Positions 7,095 through 12,703 of a stretch of 16,620 nucleotides of DNA are shown here, in pieces. The DNA is taken from the NCBI GenBank assembly GCA_902474645.1, contig CABRWN010000027.1, forward strand, positions 1 to 16,620. The letters run 5' to 3'. The notes beneath the pieces are model-generated. The model ran no database searches. It saw only the letters and a program-made list of their open reading frames with translations, and was not told the DNA's origin. Position 1 is the first letter of the stretch, and the number at the start of each line of letters is the position of its first letter. The translations under genes and the position numbers were made by a program. Origin of the DNA: an uncultured Collinsella sp. (lineage in GTDB: Bacteria > Actinomycetota > Coriobacteriia > Coriobacteriales > Coriobacteriaceae).

Positions 7095-9092
7095 CTACAG
7101 CGCGCCGGAACCGGCTTGCATCATGCCGCCGGGGCCCGAGCTCACGCCACTGCCCACAGGGGGGGTATCGCCACCGAGCGTGCCCGCCGGACGCGGTGCC
7201 GGGATCTCGCCCGTGCCGTGGCTAAAGACAAACTTGCCGTCGGCCACGTCGCACAGGACGGTATCGCCCTCGCCCCACTCGCCGGCCAGGAGCTCCTCGG
7301 ACAGCGGGTCCTCGATGAGCTTTTGGATGGCACGGCGCAGCGGACGCGCGCCATTGGTAAGGTCGGTACCCTCGGCCACGATTTTGTCATAGGCCGCATC
7401 GGTGAGCTTGATGTTCATGCCGTTGGCAATCAAACGCTGACGCAGGTCGTCCACCAGCAGGTGCGCGATCTTGGTGAGATTCTCGCCCGAGAGCTTCTGG
7501 AACACCACAATGTCATCGATACGGTTGAGCAGCTCGGGGCGGAACAGGCGCTTGAGCTCGCCCATCGCACGGCCCTTGATCTCGCTCGACGTGAGACCCT
7601 GCTCACCGGTGGTGCCAAAACCGACGCTCGCATCCTGCGCGATTTCGCGGGCGCCCACGTTGGACGTCATGATGATCACGGTATTGCGGAAGTCGACCGT
7701 CTTGCCCTGGCTATCGGTCAGACGACCCTCTTCCAGCACCTGCAGCAGGATGTTGAAGATGTCGGGGTGCGCCTTCTCGATCTCGTCGAACAGCACGACC
7801 GAGTACGGGTGACGGCGAACGGCCTTGGTAAGCTGACCGCCCTCGTCGTGGCCCACGTAACCCGGAGGGCTACCGATGAGCTTGGAGACCTCGAACTCGC
7901 TGCCGAACTCGGACATGTCGAAGCTGATGAGCGCGTCCTTGCTGCCAAAGAGGTACTCGGCGAGCGTCTTGGCGAGCTCGGTCTTGCCTGTGCCGGTGGG
8001 ACCCAGGAAGATAAAGCTGCCGCCGGGACGACGCGGGTCCTTGAGCGGCGAGCGGCTGCGGCGCACGGCCTTGGCGACGGCCTCGACAGCCTCATCCTGG
8101 CCGATGATGCGCGTCTTGAGCACGCTTTCGGTCTGCAGCAGGCGCCGGCTCTCGCTCTCGGTGAGCGAGGAAACCGGCACGCCAGAGGTCACGGACACGA
8201 TGTCGGCAATCTGACTTACGTCGATGGTGAGCGGGCTGGCGTCGAGCTCGGCGGTCCAGGCGGCCTTGGCCTCGGCGAGCTCAATCTCGGCGGCCTTCTG
8301 CTGCTCGGTGATCTCGGCGGCCTTGTTCATGTCGTCGCTCTCGGTGGCCTCCTGCGCGGCGGCACTGAGCTCCTCTATGCGATGCTCGGCCTCGCGCACC
8401 GGCTCGGGCGCGCGATTCGCGGCGATGCGAGCGCGGGCGCCGGCCTCGTCGATGAGGTCGATGGCCTTATCGGGCAGGAAGCGATCCTGGATGTAGCGGT
8501 TGGAAAGGTTCGCAGCGGCCTCGATAGCACCCTGCGTATAGCGCACATGGTGGTGCTCCTCGTAGCGCGGCTTGAGCGCGGTCAGGATCTTGACCGTGTC
8601 CTCGACGCTCGGCTCCTCGACATCGATGGTCTGGAAACGGCGCTCGAAGGCTGGGTCCTTGGTGAGGTACTTGCGGAATTCCTCGGCCGTGGTGGCGCCA
8701 ATAATCTGGAAGGCACCGCGTGCAAGCACGGGCTTGAGCATGGAGCTCGCGTCGATGGAGCCCTCGGCAGAACCGGCACCGATGATGGTGTGCATCTCGT
8801 CGATAAACAAGATGACGTCGTCGGCTTCGGTCGCCTCCTGGATCACGTTCTTGAGGCGCTCCTCAAACTCACCGCGATACTTGGCACCCGCGACAAGACC
8901 CGGCAGATCGAGCGTCCAGATATTCTGGTCCATAAGATTCTCGGGCACGTTGCCGGCAGCAATCTGCTGCGCCAGTCCCTCGACGATGGCCGTCTTGCCC
9001 ACGCCGGGATCACCCAGGATAAGCGGGTTGTTCTTGGTGCGGCGCGAAAGGATCTCCATCATGCGCTGGACTTCCTTTTCGCGGCCAATCAC
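7095..9092 (-). CDS. clpC: ClpC ATPase, two AAA+ modules, downstream frame of a split gene
   Basis: Main body of the Hsp100/ClpC unfoldase that feeds substrates to the ClpP protease. This frame begins formally at GTG 9092, but the family sequence continues upstream in the same frame (KQFATNLTQKARDGELDPVI) to the shift point near 9166. Numbering from the GTG: D1 Walker A GDPGVGKT (27-34), Walker B VILFIDEMH (93-101), a coiled-coil middle segment (about 232-278), D2 Walker A GPTGTGKT (364-371), Walker B VVLFDEIEKAH (432-442) and a VGFG loop (490-493) of the kind that docks on ClpP; the tail is Gly/Pro rich. Joined to the upstream frame by a -1 shift the product would be about 870 residues, somewhat longer than the usual 810-850. 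Alone, the 665-residue piece would lack the N domain that binds adaptors and substrates. No ctsR, mcsA or mcsB genes lie next to it. Confidence 0.93.
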   Translation of the reverse strand: MIGREKEVQRMMEILSRRTKNNPLILGDPGVGKTAIVEGLAQQIAAGNVPENLMDQNIWTLDLPGLVAGAKYRGEFEERLKNVIQEATEADDVILFIDEMHTIIGAGSAEGSIDASSMLKPVLARGAFQIIGATTAEEFRKYLTKDPAFERRFQTIDVEEPSVEDTVKILTALKPRYEEHHHVRYTQGAIEAAANLSNRYIQDRFLPDKAIDLIDEAGARARIAANRAPEPVREAEHRIEELSAAAQEATESDDMNKAAEITEQQKAAEIELAEAKAAWTAELDASPLTIDVSQIADIVSVTSGVPVSSLTESESRRLLQTESVLKTRIIGQDEAVEAVAKAVRRSRSPLKDPRRPGGSFIFLGPTGTGKTELAKTLAEYLFGSKDALISFDMSEFGSEFEVSKLIGSPPGYVGHDEGGQLTKAVRRHPYSVVLFDEIEKAHPDIFNILLQVLEEGRLTDSQGKTVDFRNTVIIMTSNVGAREIAQDASVGFGTTGEQGLTSSEIKGRAMGELKRLFRPELLNRIDDIVVFQKLSGENLTKIAHLLVDDLRQRLIANGMNIKLTDAAYDKIVAEGTDLTNGARPLRRAIQKLIEDPLSEELLAGEWGEGDTVLCDVADGKFVFSHGTGEIPAPRPAGTLGGDTPPVGSGVSSGPGGMMQAGSGAL

Positions 9093-9706
9093 GGGATCGA
9101 GCTCGCCGTCGCGCGCCTTTTGCGTGAGGTTAGTGGCGAACTGCTTGAGCGTGTCGGCGCCGCTCCCTTTTGCTGGGAAGCATCCGAGCCGCTAAAGAAC
9201 GGCAGGCCCGCACCGGGACGACCGGCGCCGGCTCCGGCGAGCGGACGCTTCTTGTCCTGATCCTTGGCAGTAAGCTTTTCGATGGCCTTTTTGATAGAAG
9301 CAGATGACACGCCCAGGCGCATGAGGATATCCATGGCCATGCCGTTGCCCTCTTCGACGATGCCGATGAGCAGGTGCTCGGTCGACACATACGTCTGGTT
9401 GTTCTCACGCGCCACGCGGAAGGAGCGCTCCATCACGCTAATGACGAGCGGCGTAAAGGCAAGCTTGGCAGCCTCAGTCTCCTCGCTGGGCTCGGGAACC
9501 GTGGTCTGGACCTCCTTGAGGGTGTCCATGATGTCGTCGTAGGAGATATCAAGCGAGCGCAGCGCCTCAGCAGCAATACCCTCGTCCTCCTTGGCAAGCG
9601 CAAGCAGCAGGTGCTCGGTGCCCACCTTATTTGAGTGTAGATCGAGCGCCTCTTGCTTGGCCATGGACATGACCTTGCGCGCGCGATCGGTAAAACGGTC
9701 TAACAT
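9089..9706 (-). CDS. clpC: ClpC N-terminal domain, upstream frame of a split gene
   Basis: The 205-codon frame begins at ATG 9706 with AGAGGA upstream. Residues 1-145 contain the two Clp_N repeats (MLDRFTDRARKVMSMAKQEA, GTEHLLLALAKEDEG; then TPLVISVMERSF, STEHLLIGIVEEGNG), which in the family bind adaptors and substrates. A Gly/Ala/Pro linker follows (about 156-172). After Q178-Q179-K180-G181 the frame leaves the family sequence and runs 24 codons of Ser/Arg-rich nonsense to a TGA at 9091-9089. Restoring one base, or slipping -1 at the heptamer A AAG GGA (9170-9164), joins it smoothly to the AAA+ part (QQKG then SGADTLKQF). The TGA overlaps a GTG of the downstream frame (GTGA). Whether this is a real split, programmed frameshifting or a homopolymer sequencing error is unresolved. 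Confidence 0.9.
   Translation of the reverse strand: MLDRFTDRARKVMSMAKQEALDLHSNKVGTEHLLLALAKEDEGIAAEALRSLDISYDDIMDTLKEVQTTVPEPSEETEAAKLAFTPLVISVMERSFRVARENNQTYVSTEHLLIGIVEEGNGMAMDILMRLGVSSASIKKAIEKLTAKDQDKKRPLAGAGAGRPGAGLPFFSGSDASQQKGAAPTRSSSSPLTSRKRRATASSIP
9164..9170 (-). other. Frame-break site in clpC, A_AAG_GGA slippery heptamer
   Basis: Minus-strand bases 9170-9164 read A AAG GGA in the frame of the upstream clpC part (codons CAA AAG GGA, with CAG as codon 178). This fits the X XXY YYZ rule for -1 slippage, and a -1 shift here leads exactly into the AAA+ frame. The same run (AAAA then GGG) is also where a single-base homopolymer deletion would produce the identical break: adding one A or one G gives an intact gene encoding QQKGSGAD. 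Confidence 0.75.
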
Positions 9707-9741
9707 GCTAGTTCCTCTTAGACGAGCTAGTTTTTCAAACG

Positions 9742-9768
9742 CAAAGCGCCACTCGTGGCGGCGCTTTG
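9742..9768. repeat. 9-9-9 inverted repeat in the clpC leader
   Basis: CAAAGCGCC (9742-9750), a 9-base spacer and GGCGCTTTG (9760-9768) form a perfect inverted repeat, ending 36 bp upstream of the clpC ATG and downstream of the likely promoter. The geometry equals that of the CIRCE heat-shock operator but the sequence differs. It may be a repressor operator or an RNA hairpin of the leader. Confidence 0.6.
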
Positions 9769-9786
9769 GTCTCTTTACCCATATGG

Positions 9787-9815
9787 AGTATATGTTAACC
9801 GCTGGGGCCTTTTCC
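9787..9815 (-). promoter_or_regulatory. Candidate clpC promoter
   Basis: Minus-strand TATACT (9792-9787) is a good -10; the -35 region (GGAAAA, 9815-9810, 17-bp spacing) is poor. Transcription would start near 9780, placing the 9-9-9 inverted repeat in the early leader. Confidence 0.35.
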
Positions 9816-9841
9816 GCATGCAGCCATACGACAACGTCTAC

Positions 9842-9866
9842 AAAAAAGGAATCGCCGGGTGCGGCG
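9842..9866 (-). terminator. Probable terminator of the DUF2798-like gene
   Basis: Minus strand: CGCCG (9866-9862), a 4-base loop and CGGCG (9857-9853), followed after ATTCC by TTTTTT (9847-9842). It lies about 25 bp past the stop at 9892. The five-base gap before the T-run makes it less than ideal. Confidence 0.5.
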
Positions 9867-9891
9867 GGCGCTCTAGGTTAGAGGCTGTTGC

Positions 9892-10485
9892 CTAGCAGGC
9901 AGGCTCGGCGCCCATGCTCTCGGCAACGTCATTGACGGCATCGGCAACGGGAGCGCCAGGCATGCGCACGAGCTCCATATGCTGTTCTTCAAAGACGGTT
10001 CCCATGGGGAAGGCGCGGCGGAAGACAAAGCGAGCAACCGGACCAGCCACCAGCAGGTTCCAGGGCAGGGCCATGATAAAGTTGCGCGGAATGTTGACGA
10101 GCCACATCATCGGCAGCGCCTGCAAATTGGCAAGCGGGCCGCCGGGCATGTGGAACAGGCCTTCGCACGCGCCGTAGAGCGACATGATGATAACCATGGG
10201 AACGACCATGCAGGAGCTGACGGCGAGCGTCATGGCAAGCGGCGAGCTCTTGCCCGGCGTGACTAGGAATTTAAGGGCGAAGCCCTTAGCAAGGGGGCTG
10301 GCAACAAACCAGTCGCAGCACATGGCAAAAACGTAGGCAACGGGGAAGCCGAGCCACGCGGCGGCAACAACCTCGCCGTTGATGGCCCCATGCTGCAGGG
10401 CAACGTTGTAGATACTCATCCAGAGCACCATGCAAAAGCACATGATAAAGGTGAACAGCAGGCTCTCTCGTTTGTTGATAGGCAT
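9892..10485 (-). CDS. DUF2798-like four-helix membrane protein, function unknown
   Basis: A 197-residue integral membrane protein with four predicted transmembrane stretches arranged as two similar halves: LFTFIMCFCMVLWMSIYNVAL, then VAAAWLGFPVAYVFAMCCDWFV, then a segment around MTLAVSSCMVVPMVIIMSLYG, then WLVNIPRNFIMALPWNLLVAG; each half ends in a short positively charged stretch. The pattern, including the N/S-rich first helix and the P-R-N-F-I-M-A-L-P/W type second helix, resembles proteins with tandem DUF2798 domains, whose function is not known. The ATG at 10485 was chosen over a TTG three codons earlier because GAAAGGA then has a workable spacing. The gene is alone, preceded by a strong hairpin terminator at 10529-10580. 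The family call is from memory and moderately sure. Confidence 0.75.
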   Translation of the reverse strand: MPINKRESLLFTFIMCFCMVLWMSIYNVALQHGAINGEVVAAAWLGFPVAYVFAMCCDWFVASPLAKGFALKFLVTPGKSSPLAMTLAVSSCMVVPMVIIMSLYGACEGLFHMPGGPLANLQALPMMWLVNIPRNFIMALPWNLLVAGPVARFVFRRAFPMGTVFEEQHMELVRMPGAPVADAVNDVAESMGAEPAC

Positions 10486-10528
10486 AAAGGGCAAAATCCT
10501 TTCTGTGTTACGCCGCTACGCCACGCAA

Positions 10529-10580
10529 CAAAAACGGGCGGGCAAGATGGAGCTGTTGGGACTTCATCTCGCCCGCCCGT
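10529..10580 (-). terminator. Strong hairpin terminator upstream of the DUF2798-like gene
   Basis: Minus-strand arms 10580-10565 and 10549-10534 pair over 16 bases with one mismatch (ACGGGCGGGC core), loop of 15, followed by TTTTTG (from 10533). It points in the direction of transcription, 45 bp before the DUF2798-like ATG and about 220 bp after the thrE stop. It may end thrE transcripts or act as an attenuator in the leader of the membrane-protein gene. Confidence 0.8.
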
Positions 10581-10695
10581 GGTACGTGCGTCTGCGACTA
10601 CTTATGTGGTGGAACCAGCCTAGCACGAACAACACGCGCTTCGTAAGCGTTGAGTTTGTGGAGATGCAGGGCACCAATAATCCCCCGACCCCATA

Positions 10696-10762
10696 AGTTG
10701 CGGTGGAATACGGACTGTCTTGACCCTTTAAGCAGCAATTCAGTCCCTATTTCACCGCAACT
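10696..10762. repeat. Imperfect 22-bp inverted repeat, REP/MITE-like
   Basis: Arms 10696-10717 and 10741-10762 are complementary at 20 of 22 positions (core AGTTGCGGTG...GGACTG), with a 23-base spacer. Together with the palindrome at 10766-10798 it fills the end of the thrE-DUF2798 gap. No coding potential is credible here. The composition resembles dispersed REP-type palindromes that carry GGGACAGG/GGGACTG strings; whether it recurs in this genome cannot be seen from one window. Confidence 0.6.
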
Positions 10763-10765
10763 CAT

Positions 10766-10798
10766 TTGGTGCAAAGTAACCTGTCCCCCTTGCACCAA
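10766..10798. repeat. Perfect 9-bp palindrome abutting the thrE stop codon
   Basis: TTGGTGCAA (10766-10774) and TTGCACCAA (10790-10798) with a 15-base loop containing CCTGTCCCCC. It touches the thrE TAA (10801-10799). It has no T-tract on the minus strand, so it is not a standard terminator; a REP-like element is the more likely reading. Confidence 0.6.
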
Positions 10799-12367
10799 TT
10801 AGCTGGTGTGGCGCCAGCGAGGGTCGGTGAGAGTTCTCGCCACGCCCAAGCCAACGGGCAGAAACGCCACGATGAGCACCGCGCGCACAAACCAGCCGAG
10901 CATATTGACCGTGTCGAAGGTGCACATGTAATACATCGAGCGATAGAGATACAGGCCCGGCACCATAATGACAATCGAAGGCACCGTGAGGGCGATGCGC
11001 GGGTAGGTGAGCTTGACTTCGGCCAAGCTTGCCAGCAGCCCCGATACCAGCGCGCCGATAAACGCTGCCGCCTCGGGAGGCATTCCCGCACTGAGGCCCA
11101 GGAAGGGAAGCATCGTCGGCGCATCGACGAGCGTAAGGCGCAAGGTATTGGACACGGCGCCGATCAGCCCAGCTGCCGCGGCCATCTTTACCGGGCTGTT
11201 GAACATCACCGAGAAGCCGAATACGCCAACGAAGCTCATCACCACGCGCAGGAGCGTAAGGGCAAGCGGCGAAAGGCCGAGCGGGGCAAAATCATCCGGT
11301 GCCAGCCCCACACATTCGGCAACCATCCAACCTACGAGGGTCGCCATCACAATAATCGACACAGCATACGAAAGACGCTCAATGCCGCTTCGCATATCGA
11401 GCTTAGCGATGTCGAGGCCTGCCGTAATGAGGGGAAAGCCGGGAATCACAAAGAGCATGGCGCCGATATAGCCTTCTTGGTGCGACATTGCCCCCGGTAC
11501 GACCTGGCCAAGGCCGAGCAATGCCAGCAGATACGAAACGCAAGCGAGCGCAACGCCCGTCGTCAGCGCGCTAAACTGGCCAAGACCCTGCTTGAGAATA
11601 TGGGAGCGAGCAAAGTTACCGACACCAGCGCCTACGAATGCGCAGGCCATCTCGATAGGGCCGCCGCCGAGCAAAAAGACGAAGGCGCCGCAAGCACAGG
11701 CTGCCGCAAGGCCCTGTTGCCAGGGAGAGTAATCGGGCTTTGAGCTCTCAACGGTCCTGAGCATCTCGTGATACTCGTGTACCGTGAAGCGACGACCATA
11801 GGTCTCGATTTCCTTGAGGAAACTCTCCATCATCCAAATGCGATGGGTATTGACTCCCGTTGTGGGCAGGCTGACAACCTCGTTAAAGCAGTGGCCATCT
11901 TCGATGCAGGTGCACTCAAACGACAGAAGACTCAGGTCGACGTGAATCGTGACGCCCAGTACGGCAGCAACACGATTCATGGTATCGCGCACGCGCCAGG
12001 CACCCGTTCCGCTTGCCAGCATAAGCATGCCGGTGCGGCAGATGATGGATGACTTATCGGTGAGCGGCGCATCGACGGCAAGCTCATCGCCTGCCGTCAC
12101 GATCTGGTGCCAGTCAGTTTTCATATGGAGCGCGCCGGCACGAACGCCGTGGTGCATGGGGGCTCTCGAAAGCAGCGAGTCAAGGCGCGAAGGCTGTGGG
12201 GGCTCCGTTAATTCGCCCTCGTCCTCGTCGGGCTCTTCATCGACCAGATCAAATGAGTCAAGCGATGCCGGCTCGCGACGATCGATTAGCTCCTCATCCT
12301 CATCATCAAAGTAATTGAACTGATCGAGCATGTCCTCTTCGATTGCACGCTCGCTCACATCGTCCAT
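10799..12367 (-). CDS. thrE: Threonine/serine exporter, ThrE family (fused DUF1212-DUF3815)
   Basis: Predicted proton-driven exporter of threonine and serine in the cytoplasmic membrane. The 522-residue protein carries both ThrE halves in one chain, as in Corynebacterium ThrE (about 490 residues). Residues about 110-205 form the soluble hydrophilic region (MLMLASGTGAWRVRDTMNRV, the family's conserved start), followed by roughly ten membrane segments in the DUF1212 part (about 218-365) and the DUF3815/ThrE_2 part (about 385-510). The first ~80 residues are an acidic, disordered-looking extension (DDEDEELID, DEEPDEDEGE) not needed for transport. ATG 12367 has GGAAGGGAG upstream. It seems to be a single-gene unit; no amino-acid biosynthesis genes adjoin it. 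Substrate is inferred from the family. Confidence 0.88.
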   Translation of the reverse strand: MDDVSERAIEEDMLDQFNYFDDEDEELIDRREPASLDSFDLVDEEPDEDEGELTEPPQPSRLDSLLSRAPMHHGVRAGALHMKTDWHQIVTAGDELAVDAPLTDKSSIICRTGMLMLASGTGAWRVRDTMNRVAAVLGVTIHVDLSLLSFECTCIEDGHCFNEVVSLPTTGVNTHRIWMMESFLKEIETYGRRFTVHEYHEMLRTVESSKPDYSPWQQGLAAACACGAFVFLLGGGPIEMACAFVGAGVGNFARSHILKQGLGQFSALTTGVALACVSYLLALLGLGQVVPGAMSHQEGYIGAMLFVIPGFPLITAGLDIAKLDMRSGIERLSYAVSIIVMATLVGWMVAECVGLAPDDFAPLGLSPLALTLLRVVMSFVGVFGFSVMFNSPVKMAAAAGLIGAVSNTLRLTLVDAPTMLPFLGLSAGMPPEAAAFIGALVSGLLASLAEVKLTYPRIALTVPSIVIMVPGLYLYRSMYYMCTFDTVNMLGWFVRAVLIVAFLPVGLGVARTLTDPRWRHTS

Positions 12368-12588
12368 ACAGGGGCTCCCTTCCTACCGACTAACCCCCAT
12401 CCTAGGCAGCAACAGCTAAAGGAAACATAAAAGAGACGACTGTCATGCGAGCCATGTGCGCAATATCCGTTGGGTAGTCGTTTAAGAACGTCCCCAATGA
12501 CTACATCGATGTTCTAAGTGTCAACCAAGTCAACGCCGCAGGTAGAGGACGGACAGCGAGCGACGTCCAGGGCGAACAAGTTGGCATG
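12368..12588. other. Non-coding gap upstream of thrE
   Basis: The gap between thrE and the lysS terminator holds the thrE ribosome binding site (GGAAGGGAG) and presumably its promoter. A TAGGAT (minus strand, near 12403) is a possible -10 but has no convincing -35. A distant ACGACT/AGTCGT pair (12436-12441 and 12476-12481) was seen but is too short to interpret. No open frame with a plausible start and family resemblance was found. Confidence 0.4.
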
Positions 12589-12631
12589 AAAAAGGCAAGG
12601 CATAGACCTTCTGGTCATGCCTTGCCTTTTG
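12589..12631. terminator. Very strong bidirectional terminator downstream of lysS
   Basis: AAAAGGCAAGGCAT (12590-12603) and ATGCCTTGCCTTTT (12617-12630) pair perfectly; inside, GACC/GGTC closes a TTCT loop with one bulged A. T-runs flank it on both strands. On the minus strand it lies about 75 bp past the lysS stop. Confidence 0.92.
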
Positions 12632-12671
12632 AATGACAAATTGTCGCCCTGGGCGGCGCGCAGCGTCAACT

Positions 12672-12701
12672 GGTTACGCGGGTTGGTAAACCCGCGTAAC
12701 C
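12672..12701. repeat. 13-bp perfect hairpin directly after lysS
   Basis: GGTTACGCGGGTT (12672-12684), loop GGTA, AACCCGCGTAACC (12689-12701). It starts two bases after the lysS stop and has no T-tract, so it is not itself an intrinsic terminator; it may protect the mRNA 3' end from exonuclease. Confidence 0.7.
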
Positions 12702-12703
12702 CC

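Larger units (their letters stand above)
10486..10798. other. Non-coding gap between thrE and the DUF2798-like gene
   Basis: This 313-bp gap holds two palindromes next to thrE (10696-10762 and 10766-10798), a strong minus-strand terminator hairpin (10529-10580) and the ribosome binding site of the membrane-protein gene. A 66-codon minus-strand frame (10598-10798) crosses both palindromes and is not a credible gene. No clear promoter hexamers were found for the DUF2798-like gene. Confidence 0.6.

Noticed and set aside
6939..9260. A 773-codon plus-strand open frame opposite clpC
   Set aside because: It is antisense to the clearly conserved ClpC sequence, has a repetitive Gly/Leu/Val/His composition typical of GC-rich shadow frames, and resembles no family.
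9742..9768. The clpC-leader palindrome as a CIRCE element
   Set aside because: Geometry fits but the arms (CAAAGCGCC) do not match TTAGCACTC; it is reported as an unknown repeat instead.
10598..10798. 66-codon minus-strand frame in the thrE-DUF2798 gap
   Set aside because: It runs through both palindromes, has no convincing ribosome binding site and no family resemblance.
10766..11743. 325-codon plus-strand frame opposite thrE
   Set aside because: Rich in Arg, His, Glu and Gln as expected from the reverse complement of membrane helices; no family resemblance and no ribosome binding site.
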